Position numbers and translations under genes: made by a program. Shown here piece after piece: positions 1 through 7,082 of a DNA stretch of 15,524 bases (positions are counted from its first letter, which is position 1; each line of letters begins with the position of its first letter). The stretch covers positions 1 through 15,524 of the forward strand of contig JADJSX010000019.1 of the NCBI GenBank assembly GCA_016711485.1. The letters are read 5' to 3'. Below the pieces are notes generated by a model. The model did no database searches and was not told where the DNA came from. It worked only from the letters and a program-made list of their open reading frames with translations. This DNA comes from Leptospiraceae bacterium. GTDB taxonomy: Bacteria > Spirochaetota > Leptospiria > Leptospirales > Leptospiraceae.

Positions 1-577
1 TAAGATATTTCATTATTTTAAATTGATCTAATAAAGATGCATTATGTAGAGGTGTCTCTCCGATTATATTTTTAGCATTTACATCAGCACCATTTTCAAT
101 CAAAAGTTTTACAGTTTTCAAATCTTCAATTCGAGGATAAGGACAAGAAGCCTTATGTAATGGAGTATTCCCATCTTTATCTTTGGTGTTTACATCAATT
201 CCATTTTCAATCAAATACTTCATTATATCTAAATAATTAGTATTAATTAGAACGTGTAAAAGAGTATTACCGCCATTATCCTCTATACGAATATTAGCCC
301 CTTTCTTTAGAAGATATTTGAAAACATTAAAACGACCAAAGCCGCAGGCTGAATAAAGCGGAGTCCTACCTTTTTCATCTACTGCATTTACATTAGCCCC
401 TTCATCTATCAAATACTTTATGATTGGTAAGTAAGATGCACAGTGTAAAGGAGTCAGGCTATTCTTATTCTTGGCGTTTACATCGGCTCCTTCTCCAATT
501 AAATACATCACACTATTTAAGTCGCTTCCTGATACTTTTTCAAATAACCGAGCATTAACATCTCTATTTGTTCCCAT
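1..577 (-). CDS. Ankyrin-repeat protein, C-terminus beyond window
   Basis: The minus strand reads an open frame from an ATG at 577-575 to the window edge (192 codons seen, no stop). The start is supported by AAGGAGC eight bases upstream. After a short N-terminus (MGTNRDVNARLFEKVSG) come successive ~33-residue ankyrin repeats with the usual signatures: GADVNAKNKNSLTPLHCAS, GANVNAVDEKGRTPLYSAC, GANIRIEDNGGNTLLHVL, GIDVNTKDKDGNTPLHKAS and GADVNAKNIIGETPLHNAS. Ankyrin repeats form a solenoid that binds other proteins; they do not reveal a catalytic role. There is no signal peptide, so the protein is probably cytoplasmic. It lies downstream of, and on the same strand as, the nuclease-ParA gene with a gap of about 127 bases, so the two may share a transcript. 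The family call is secure; the function is unknown. Confidence 0.93.
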   Translation of the reverse strand, partial: MGTNRDVNARLFEKVSGSDLNSVMYLIGEGADVNAKNKNSLTPLHCASYLPIIKYLIDEGANVNAVDEKGRTPLYSACGFGRFNVFKYLLKKGANIRIEDNGGNTLLHVLINTNYLDIMKYLIENGIDVNTKDKDGNTPLHKASCPYPRIEDLKTVKLLIENGADVNAKNIIGETPLHNASLLDQFKIMKYL

Positions 578-704
578 TCGTAATAGCTCCTTTTATCTTT
601 TTACTGAAAAACAAATATTTTTTTTCACTATTCCATGCCACAGACGAGAACTTTACAAAACTATTTTCAAATATACTATACTTCATTTGCCATTACCCTC
701 TCAT

Positions 705-2189
705 CTAATCAATAAACTTATCAATCAATGGAAATACAGCTTTTGTTAATTTATAAAATTCATTCTTACTTTTATTGTGTAAATCTAAAGAATTTTCTTT
801 TTTCTGCAAATCGAAAGTAGTAATAAATGGGCTATCGGATAGAGTTGGTGTTTTTTCCGGTTCATCAAAGTTTGGGTATCCACCTTTATTTTTATTATTC
901 GGAAATAGGTAATCTAATAAAGCATCTAGTTGAGAATCTTTAATGTCTTTTACTAATTTTAAATCACCTTTGATAAAATTATATATTTCGTCTATCGTTG
1001 CAGAGTGTGAATGTTTAGCTGAATTTTCTTCCAATAGATTCACAATAAATGGACCTGGCATTATTCTTCCGCATGGTTGCATTTCAAACTCTTCTAATAG
1101 GTTTGGTAAATAATAGGAAAGGAAGCGCGAAGCATTCTTCCATGAAGATTTACTTTTTGCAGATACAGGAATTAAAATGATGTCAGAAACAAGAACGGCT
1201 AATATCGAATAGAACCACCAACCGGCAGGAGCATCTAAAATTGTAATGTCATATCCTTCTACCGGAATTCCTGTTTTTAGAAATGGACGAAGCTTTCCGA
1301 CAATCTCTTTTAATTTTGTTTTTCCTGCCCAGGTAATTTCTTTATGTGCATCGTAAAAAGATTTTTCTTTATTTTCTTTTTCCTCTGGATTTGATAGGGC
1401 TACATGTATATTGTTATTCGCATGTAGTAGAAATTTTTTATCTTTTCTGATCTCTTCCAATTTTTGCGTAATGTTTGATTTTTTAAAATCCAATAGTTTT
1501 AAAACATCTACAATTTTTTCTTTGTTATTAATTTTGAAAAGTCTTGAAAGGTCTGCTTGTAATGGATCTAAGTCTACAGCAAATACACGCTTAGAAAACA
1601 TTTCTGCTATTGATTTTGACAAGCCATAAGAGATTGTGCTTTTTCCTACTCCACCTTTATTATTAAATACAGTTACAATTAGAGAATCTCGTTTATCTTC
1701 ATTGCGCGTAACAATTTTTTTGATTGTTTGCAGTTTTTTATCAGTGTCTATGAGAATACTCTTATTGTTCTTTTCAGTATAATCCAAAAGCTTTATTAAC
1801 TTACCAAATCTATTTTCATAGAATATTAGATTCCTTTTATTTATCAACATTCCATATTTAGGATAATAAGAATTACCCGCACCATCTTTGAATTCCTGCA
1901 ACATATATTCACTCAATTGAAGATTTGGAATTTCGTAGAGAGAATCTTGGATAACAGGCCAAGCATTTGCTTTCGGTCCCTTTGCTTCTATTACTAGACC
2001 ATGAAGCTTTGTATTTCGTCTACAATGTATATCTGTATAGTTTTCTTCATATTTTATTTCTTGGTTCTTATATGAATAACCGAATACCAATTCCACCATT
2101 TCGGTAAGCAATTTTACAAATGTTTTTTCATTGTCAGAATCGGGAAACTCCGCAAATTTATTAGCCCAACTTTCTTTTTTCTTACTCAT
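705..2189 (-). CDS. HsdR-N-like nuclease domain fused to ParA/MinD-type ATPase
   Basis: A 494-residue protein. Residues ~20-140 resemble the N-terminal nuclease fold of type I restriction subunits: an acidic helix (E21/E33), D53 in YTDIH, then E68-x-K70 in LVIEAKGP, a PD-(D/E)xK arrangement, followed by GMLINKRNLIFYE, which recalls the HsdR 'iltNG..w.fy' strand. Residues ~170-340 are a ParA-like P-loop ATPase with the deviant Walker A KGGVGKST (178-185), VDLDPLQAD (205-213) and a switch II segment TILDAPAGWW. The longest frame begins 36 bases upstream at 2225, but the ATG at 2189 has GGAG at good spacing and is preferred. ParA ATPases normally position DNA or protein cargo. Here no ParB or centromere-like repeat is adjacent, so plasmid partition is not supported. 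The domain calls are inference from motifs. The nuclease-ATPase fusion could be a DNA-targeting defence protein. Confidence 0.85.
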   Translation of the reverse strand: MSKKKESWANKFAEFPDSDNEKTFVKLLTEMVELVFGYSYKNQEIKYEENYTDIHCRRNTKLHGLVIEAKGPKANAWPVIQDSLYEIPNLQLSEYMLQEFKDGAGNSYYPKYGMLINKRNLIFYENRFGKLIKLLDYTEKNNKSILIDTDKKLQTIKKIVTRNEDKRDSLIVTVFNNKGGVGKSTISYGLSKSIAEMFSKRVFAVDLDPLQADLSRLFKINNKEKIVDVLKLLDFKKSNITQKLEEIRKDKKFLLHANNNIHVALSNPEEKENKEKSFYDAHKEITWAGKTKLKEIVGKLRPFLKTGIPVEGYDITILDAPAGWWFYSILAVLVSDIILIPVSAKSKSSWKNASRFLSYYLPNLLEEFEMQPCGRIMPGPFIVNLLEENSAKHSHSATIDEIYNFIKGDLKLVKDIKDSQLDALLDYLFPNNKNKGGYPNFDEPEKTPTLSDSPFITTFDLQKKENSLDLHNKSKNEFYKLTKAVFPLIDKFID

Positions 2190-2401
2190 TAAACGCTCCG
2201 CACAAAACACAATAGAATTGCCCATTAATTATAAAGATTACAATGGTAAAACGAGAGTTTATAAAACTAGATAGAAAGAATTAGTCAATCAGATATATTT
2301 GTTTTTAAGCAAAAAATATCCAATTCCCCCCACACACAAGCCACTCCAAAAAAAAAACGTCTCATATTTACCGATAAAACAAATACATTCACAATCAAGG
2401 A

Positions 2402-3271
2402 ATGCAACACAATTATATAACCGGCGAAACCTTAATCCTAGGATGCTTCTACTTTGTACGTACAGGACATCTAGAACTAGACACAAATCTTCTCTTTAAA
2501 ACTAAGCCCGCCCCAATCGGAACGATTCACAGCTGGCAAGATGGAAAGCTACATCGTAAGACTGCCGACGGATGGAAAGAAGTTGTAAGGCAAAGAAAAA
2601 AGACACAGAGATGGAAGGAATACAAATCTAAGAGTTTATTTTCCAAATATGATTTACAGCTGATCAAAGAGCATCCTAATTTTTTTAGAAACTCAAAAGT
2701 CAAAAGATCCTTTGCAAAATTTAGAGAGCATCTAAAAACTCATCCAGAGTATAAAAAGCATCTAGGTAGGCTTTCTCTGTTAGAAGCATTTTCAATTTAT
2801 CATTATTCATTAAAGTGGGGAGTCAGACCGTTAAACACGGATTTGGAAGATAATACTTTATCACTGTATACAAAAGAATATGAAGATATTCTCTCTAAGG
2901 CATTGAGCAAACTTCCAAGTTACCCCGCAAATAAAAATCCAGTATATCATGGTACGACCTTGAGAGATCGCCAAATACAAGATTTGAAAAGAAAACTTGT
3001 GAATAATGAATCATTTAAATTTGGATTCTTTACCTCTGTCGGGCTAAGGGTAGAAGATGGAGAAAAATATATGACTAAGAATAGAGGAAAAATAAAAGCC
3101 GATGAAAGACTGGTTATGTTTGTTATTGCTCATAAGACAGCAAAAAACGTAACAAATCTAAGATGGAGAACAGATACGCATGAGGCTATTATTGGACATG
3201 ATATTGAATACGAAATACTTGACGTGCAATTAATGAAGGGCTATATTGAAATCCAAGTGAGGGAATTATGA
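2402..3271 (+). CDS. ADP-ribosyltransferase-like protein, probable toxin
   Basis: A 289-residue protein. Its C-terminal ~110 residues carry the pattern of R-S-E-type ADP-ribosyltransferases: VYHGT (~181) in place of the first strand R/H motif, FFTSV (~209-213) in place of the STS motif with a following EKYM helix, and THEAIIGHDIEYEIL (~259) as the catalytic-glutamate strand (E261). These enzymes transfer ADP-ribose from NAD+ to proteins or nucleic acids. Residues ~40-62 (GTIHSWQDGKLHRKTADGW) resemble the short W-rich segment found in phage-linked ART proteins. The middle is a basic helical linker. The start is uncertain: AAGGA directly abuts the only in-frame ATG after an upstream stop, and the first residues are oddly hydrophobic, so the true N-terminus may differ. 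The stop overlaps the next gene (ATGA), which suggests a coupled toxin/partner pair. The ART assignment rests on motif order only. Confidence 0.72.
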   Translation: MQHNYITGETLILGCFYFVRTGHLELDTNLLFKTKPAPIGTIHSWQDGKLHRKTADGWKEVVRQRKKTQRWKEYKSKSLFSKYDLQLIKEHPNFFRNSKVKRSFAKFREHLKTHPEYKKHLGRLSLLEAFSIYHYSLKWGVRPLNTDLEDNTLSLYTKEYEDILSKALSKLPSYPANKNPVYHGTTLRDRQIQDLKRKLVNNESFKFGFFTSVGLRVEDGEKYMTKNRGKIKADERLVMFVIAHKTAKNVTNLRWRTDTHEAIIGHDIEYEILDVQLMKGYIEIQVREL

Positions 3272-3459
3272 ATACAAGCATACCAGGCAGAAAAATCATC
3301 CCAACATCGGAAGCGGAGAAAAAGCAAATAATTGATAGAATGCATAAAGCTATGGAGGAAGACCGCATTGAATATGCAAAATGGTGGAAGACTCTCACAC
3401 CACAGCAACAAAAAGAACATGATGACGATGTCTCCCGTCTTTGTGATGTAGAGATTTAA
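3268..3459 (+). CDS. Small acidic/basic helical protein, possible partner of the ART-like protein
   Basis: A 63-residue protein whose ATG overlaps the upstream stop in ATGA, with GAGGGA just before it, so translation is probably coupled to the ART-like gene. The sequence is highly charged and likely helical (EAEKKQIIDRMHKAMEEDRIEYAKWWKTLTPQQQKEHDDDVSRL). It has no signal peptide or membrane segment, and I recognise no family. Position and coupling make an immunity or antitoxin role plausible but unproven. It is the last gene before the repeat array; a GC-rich hairpin follows at 3491-3516. Confidence 0.72.
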   Translation: MNTSIPGRKIIPTSEAEKKQIIDRMHKAMEEDRIEYAKWWKTLTPQQQKEHDDDVSRLCDVEI

Positions 3460-3490
3460 TCAACAGAAGAACTTAAATCTAAGTGGTCAT

Positions 3491-3516
3491 GCGGGTGATA
3501 AATGGATATTACCCGC
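3491..3516 (+). terminator. GC-rich hairpin after the ART pair, weak terminator candidate
   Basis: GCGGGTGAT pairs with ATTACCCGC (nine pairs, one G-T) around an eight-base loop, 32 bases after the stop of the small gene. No T-run follows, so this is not a textbook intrinsic terminator. It could instead be a remnant recombination or RNA structure. Confidence 0.3.
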
Positions 3517-3557
3517 GTGAACGATGTAGATGCATTCGAATTAGTATTGTTCTCCAC

Positions 3558-3693
3558 TCTATTTTTTCGTTGATAAAATATAAAATTCAAATCGACGAAG
3601 TCTTTCGAGACAAGGATGTCGAGAAACCTACTTCAATAAAGTCCGAGCATTAGTCCCTAGAAAAACATGGTCAAGTCTAAAATGGCAACTAAC
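3558..3693 (+). repeat. 136-bp cassette-tail repeat, copy 1 (left of element A)
   Basis: This stretch matches 15281-15416 over about 136 bp with scattered substitutions. Both include TATAAAATTCAAA, a TCGAGACA...GTCGAGAAACCTAC block, AATAAAGTCCGAGCATTAGTC, and both end GGCAACTAAC at the left edge of a structured element (A and E). It contains no reading frame. In the cassette reading it is the 3' tail shared by two cassettes with the same outer-arm sequence. Its last 22 bases (3672-3693) are the reverse complement, with one mismatch, of 6982-7003. Confidence 0.88.
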
Positions 3694-3980
3694 GTTAAGA
3701 GTATCCGACGTGACTTTGAAACTCGAAAGTGCGGTAGCACCTTTTGAGTTTCAAAGTCATGTCTCCAAGCCGAACTATTACTAGCAAGTCCCGTGACTGA
3801 GTGTAGGGCGCAAAACTTGCATTATTCTCTTGCAAGTTTTGTGACCGGAACGAAGGCACTGGACTTGCATAAGTTCAACAAAAATACTACAAAGTGTGGC
3901 TAATACAACTATGCCGGCTTGGAGCAAGGTGACGGACAGCTTCCGATATAGTCCGTTACCGCAGTGGATACTCGCAGTTA
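3690..3980 (+). repeat. Structured attC-like element, copy A
   Basis: About 291 nt. The outer stem is GAGTATCC (3699-3706) with GGATACTC (3966-3973), set off from TAAC and GTTA by unpaired GTTAA and GCA, like the unpaired central spacer of integron attC sites. Inside are a variable hairpin GACTTTGAAACTC/GAGTTTCAAAGTC, a stem CTCCAAGCCG/CGGCTTGGAG enclosing GCAAGTCC/GGACTTGC and a long hairpin on GCAAAACTTGCA, and a 3' hairpin GGTGACGGAC/GTCCGTTACC. The left flank is GGCAACTAAC; the right flank is GTTATGCGC, which pairs with the left flank of copy B, not with A's own left flank. A 71-codon minus-strand frame across it is not maintained in copies C and D. It is either a giant recombination site or a structured RNA; the repeat itself is certain. 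Confidence 0.9.
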
Positions 3981-4701
3981 TGCGCTTTTGCCTCATGCGA
4001 CTCCGATAAAATCTGACAAGAACTAAACTCGTAACTCGATAAAATCTAGCAAGTAATTTCCGTCCACGCGTTTACTATATGTTTACCTATGATAAAAAAC
4101 TTCAACTAAAAAAACTTTAAGTTAATGCGATTCTTGAAAATTTCTTTCTACAAATAAATAGGAAGGCTTAGAATCAAAAAAATGTTTCATAATTCTATGC
4201 GGGCAAACTTAGAAATAGAAAGTCAATTGAAGAATTCTATTCAGTCATACTTAAACCCAAAGTGCAACTTGTTTGATTCTATTAGTAATTCTTAAAATAT
4301 CAATAAAGTTTCGGATAATTCTTATTATCCAGCTTATATTTAATATTTTTATTCTTATATTTTTATTTAATTTTTAAACTTAAAGATACAAAGCAGTTCT
4401 TAAAATACCAAAAGAGTCTCGGATAATTCTTATTATCCAGCTTAAGTTTAAAAGCTATTCCTTTCCAATATTGCAAAATCTATTTCCGTCATCTTAAAAG
4501 TAATTACTACGTCTTTCAAATTTCTAATCCGTATTTTTCATAATAAAAGTCCAAAATCAGAATTCCTTTCAATTTTATTTAGAACAATCGTAAATCCCGC
4601 GTTCCACATTATTTTTCGAATCCAGCCATAAAAAACAATCTTTTTCCATTCTTTTTCAATCTGTTGGATTGAGCAAATGAAATATAGCGAGGCATTGCGC
4701 A
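3981..4701. other. Gene-poor cassette body 2 (near-duplicate of 5976-6692)
   Basis: About 720 bp of very AT-rich DNA with no convincing gene. It begins TGCGC..GCCTCAT and ends ATAGCGAGGCATTGCGCA: the end arms GAGGCA..GCGCATAAC and GTTATGCGC..GCCTC are complementary. It matches 5976-6692 nearly base for base with a few single-base indels. It contains two ~52-bp repeats (4291-4342 and 4399-4450). A 37-codon frame at 4182-4295 (MFHNSMRANLEIESQ...) is broken by an indel in the duplicate, arguing against a protein product. Confidence 0.7.
4291..4450 (+). repeat. Pair of ~52-bp hairpin repeats inside cassette body 2
   Basis: The segments at 4291-4342 and 4399-4450 both read CTTAAAATA..., then CGGATAATTCTTATTATCC and AGCTTA. 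The core GGATAA...TTATCC is a small perfect hairpin. The same pair recurs at 6282-6333 and 6390-6441. The role is unknown. Confidence 0.75.
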
Positions 4702-4995
4702 TAACGTTAAGAGTATCCGACGTTGAGAAAATGGGAAGAAAATGCCCCAAGCATTTTTCTTTCCATTTTCTCAAATGTCTCCAAGCCAACTATTACTAGC
4801 AAGTCCCGTGACTGAGTGTAGGGCGCAAAACTTGCATTATTCTCTTGCAAGTTTTGTGACCGAAGCGAAGGCACTGGACTTGCGTGAGTCTGACAAAAAT
4901 ACTAAAAAGTTTGACTAACACGACTGAGCCGGCTTGGAGCAAGGTGACGGACAGCTTCCGATATAGTCCGTTACCGCAGTGGATACTCGCAGTTA
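4702..4995 (+). repeat. Structured attC-like element, copy B
   Basis: About 294 nt with the same outer stem (4711-4718 with 4981-4988) and conserved core as copy A. Its variable hairpin has a different sequence: TTGAGAAAATGG.. pairs with ..CCATTTTCTCAA and the tip is ATGC-CCCAA-GCAT. The left flank GCGCATAAC complements the right flank of copy A. The right flank GTTATATGCAGTGCC complements the left flank of copy C with one mismatch over 15 bases. Confidence 0.9.
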
Positions 4996-5687
4996 TATGC
5001 AGTGCCACGAACGCAAATACGAAAAAGTTCCTTTTGCCTTATTCTTTTACTCTACCAAGTTTGACAATTACTAAAGTATCGACAGCAATTTCAGCAAAGT
5101 TAAACTCTTTTCAAAATTACTTTAACAAAAAAGCATAAACTTATAGCGGATATTCTTTATTAGTCTAACAAAAGATTTTTCCTTTTACAGCCTACTTCTC
5201 CCTACTACATTTGATTTTATGTTAATCTATTAAGAATACCTAAAATGTTTACTTTAATCAGTTTAATTAATACTAAATAGTTTTCTAAGAACGGATAATA
5301 TTAATTTATTTCAGTTTTTTCTAGTTTTCAAATCACAGTTTACTTTCTTCTTAAAAGAAAAATAGTTCCCTAAAACATAATTTGTATAATTGAATCAGTT
5401 TATTTTATTTTATTTTATTTTATTTTATTTTATTTTATTTTATTTTATTTTTCTGAACTTAGTATTTCTAATATTTTTCTAATTCAGTATACTCCAAACT
5501 TAGAACGACTTTGCTTTTAATTACTTCTGTCAAATTTCTTTTATTTAGTAACTTTCTTTGAAATCCGCAGTCACCAAACCTTCGTACTTCATCCAAAACT
5601 TACGAACCACACCCAAAAAAATAGACAATCTCGTAAACGCTTATTAAAAAAGTTATCCTTATACGATTATGCCAGTGGCATTGCATA
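4996..5687. other. Gene-poor cassette body 3
   Basis: About 690 bp, different in sequence from cassette bodies 2 and 4. No ORF here is convincing: the plus-strand 84-codon frame (4884-5138) starts inside element B and looks like a chance frame. It carries a pentanucleotide tract (5401-5450). The ends TATGCAGTGCC (4996-5006) and GGCATTGCATA (5677-5687) are complementary apart from one base, defining the unit. Confidence 0.65.
5401..5450 (+). repeat. (TATTT)10 pentanucleotide tract
   Basis: Ten uninterrupted TATTT units in a non-coding cassette body. Such a tract is prone to length change by slippage. No gene is close enough for a clear phase-variation role. Confidence 0.97.
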
Positions 5688-5975
5688 TAACGTTAAGAGT
5701 ATCCGACGTTGAGAAATTGGAAGAAAATGCCGTAGCACCTCTTTGAGTTTCAAAGTCATGTCTCAAGCCGACCAACTACTAGCAAGTCCCGTGACTGAGT
5801 GTAGGGCGCAAAACTTGCATTATTCTCTTGCAAGTTTTGTGACCGGAACGGCACTGGACTTGCGTAAGTTCAACAAAAATAATACAAAGTTTGGCTAATA
5901 CAACTATGCCGGCTTGGAGCAAGGTGACGGACAGCTTCCGATATAGTCCGCTACCGAAGTGGATACTCGCAGTTA
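5688..5975 (+). repeat. Structured attC-like element, copy C (chimaeric hairpin)
   Basis: About 288 nt with the outer stem at 5697-5704/5961-5968. The left arm of its variable hairpin (TTGAGAAATTGGAAGAAAATGC, positions 5714-5735) is of copy-B type, while the right arm (GTAGCACC..GAGTTTCAAAGTC) is of copy-A type, so the two cannot pair. It also lacks GAA of the GAACGAAGGCACTGG segment. This looks like a product of recombination between copies and may be a non-functional site. Left flank GGCATTGCATATAAC; right flank GTTATGCGC. Confidence 0.9.
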
Positions 5976-6692
5976 TGCGCTTTGCCTCATGACTCCGATA
6001 AAATCTGACAAGAACTAAACTCTTAACTCGATAAAATCTAGCAAGTAATTTCCGTCCACGCGTTTACTATATGTTTACCTATGATAAAAAACTTCAACTA
6101 AAAAACTTTAAGTTAATGCGATTCTTGAAAATTTCTTTCTACAAATAAATAGGAAGGCTTAGAATCAAAAAATGTTTCATAATTCTATGCGGGCAAACTT
6201 AGAAATAGAAAGTCAATTGAAGAATTCTATTCAGTCATACTTAAACCCAAAAGTGCAACTTGTTTGATTCTAATAGTAATTCTTAAAATATCAATAAAGT
6301 TTCGGATAATTCTTATTATCCAGCTTATATTTAATATTTTTATTCTTATATTTTTATTTAATTTTTAAACTTAAAGATACAAAGCAGTTCTTAAAATACC
6401 AAAAGAGTCTCGGATAATTCTTATTATCCAGCTTAAGTTTAAAAGCTATTCCTTTTCAATATTGCAAAATCTATTTCCGTCATCTTAAAAGTAATTACTA
6501 CGTCTTTCAAATTTCTAATCCGTATTTTTCATAATAAAAGTCCAAAATCAGAATTCCTTTCAATTTTATTTAGAACAATCGTAAATCCTGCGTTTCACAT
6601 TATTTTTCGAATCCAGCCATAAAAAACAATCTTTTTCCATTCTTTTTCAATCTGTTGGATTGAGCAAATGAAATATAGCGAGGCATTGCGCA
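5976..6692. other. Gene-poor cassette body 4 (near-duplicate of 3981-4701)
   Basis: About 717 bp almost identical to 3981-4701, with single-base indels such as CCAAAAG for CCAAAG, and GCGCTTTGCCTCATGACTCC for GCGCTTTTGCCTCATGCGACTCC. The 52-bp repeat pair lies at 6282-6333 and 6390-6441. The duplication matches the cassette unit and not a random block: identity runs from the right edge of copies A/C to the left edge of B/D. No gene is supported. Confidence 0.7.
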
Positions 6693-6985
6693 TAACGTTA
6701 AGAGTATCCGACGTTGAAAAAATGACAAGAAAATTCCCCAAGAATTTTTCTTGTCATTTTTCAATAATCTCAAGCCGAACAATTACTAGCAAGTCCCGTG
6801 ACTGAGTGTAGGGCGCAAAACTTGCATTATTCTCTTGCAAGTTTTGTGACCGGAATGAAGGCACTGGACTTGCGTAAGTTCAAAAAATATACTACAAAGT
6901 GTGACTAACACGACTTAGCCGGCTTGGAGCAAGGTGACGGACAGCTTCCGATATAGTCCGTTACCGCAGTGGATACTCGCAGTTA
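6693..6985 (+). repeat. Structured attC-like element, copy D
   Basis: About 293 nt with the outer stem at 6702-6709/6971-6978. The variable hairpin pairs TTGAAAAAATGACAAG.. with ..CTTGTCATTTTTCAA and the tip is TTC-CCCAA-GAA. Against copy B the changes are compensated on both arms (TGC/GCA to TTC/GAA; GAAG/CTTT to CAAG/CTTG). The left flank is GCGCATAAC. The right flank GTTAGTTGCC continues to 7003 and complements the left flank of copy E (15395-15416), 8.4 kb away, and equally that of copy A. Confidence 0.9.
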
Positions 6986-7047
6986 GTTGCCGTTTTAGAC
7001 TTGTGTAATTCTAAAAAGTCTGACTAATGCCTTCTACTAAAACCAGC

Positions 7048-7064
7048 CTCGACACGATGTCGAG
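7048..7064 (+). repeat. Small perfect hairpin CTCGACA-CGA-TGTCGAG
   Basis: A seven-pair stem with a three-base loop inside the left end of the large cassette. Related GAGACA..GTCGAG sequence is present in the 136-bp tails at 3558 and 15281, so this is part of the loosely complementary cassette ends. Confidence 0.6.
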
Positions 7065-7082
7065 TGTAGGCTTAACTCCATT

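Noticed and set aside
471..749. 92-codon plus-strand frame
   Set aside because: It is antisense to the ankyrin-repeat gene and its upstream region, with low-complexity F/L-rich translation.
705..2189. Plasmid partition locus
   Set aside because: The ATPase is ParA-like, but no ParB, no parS-like repeats and no replication gene are present, and a nuclease-like domain is fused to it.
3690..3980. tRNA or ORF-less group II intron
   Set aside because: No acceptor/anticodon/T-arm arrangement and no domain V-like AGC...GTT hairpin; the flank-complementarity pattern is not expected for introns.
4182..4295. 37-codon frame MFHNSMRANLEIESQ... in cassette body 2
   Set aside because: The near-identical copy at 6172 is shifted by an extra A and ends early, so the frame is not conserved; spacing from the purine-rich AGGAAGG is too long.
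4538..4789. 83-codon minus-strand frame, and the related frame at 6600-6782
   Set aside because: They run from cassette body into the structured element and differ between the two near-identical copies. No ribosome site or recognisable domain.
3781..5008. Similar ~70-codon minus-strand frames in elements A and B (both end ..CKRIMQVLRPTLSHGTC)
   Set aside because: They are similar because the repeat is conserved. The frame is not kept in copies C and D, the start codons fall in variable flank, and base-paired stems explain the conservation better.
3690..6985. CRISPR-like array
   Set aside because: The repeats are ~290 nt and the intervening segments ~700 nt and partly duplicated, with no cas genes; the spacing and sizes do not fit CRISPR.
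3690..6985. MITE-type transposable element
   Set aside because: GGATACTC/GAGTATCC could be read as terminal inverted repeats, but no target duplications flank the copies; instead the right flank of one copy complements the left flank of the next, which transposition would not produce.
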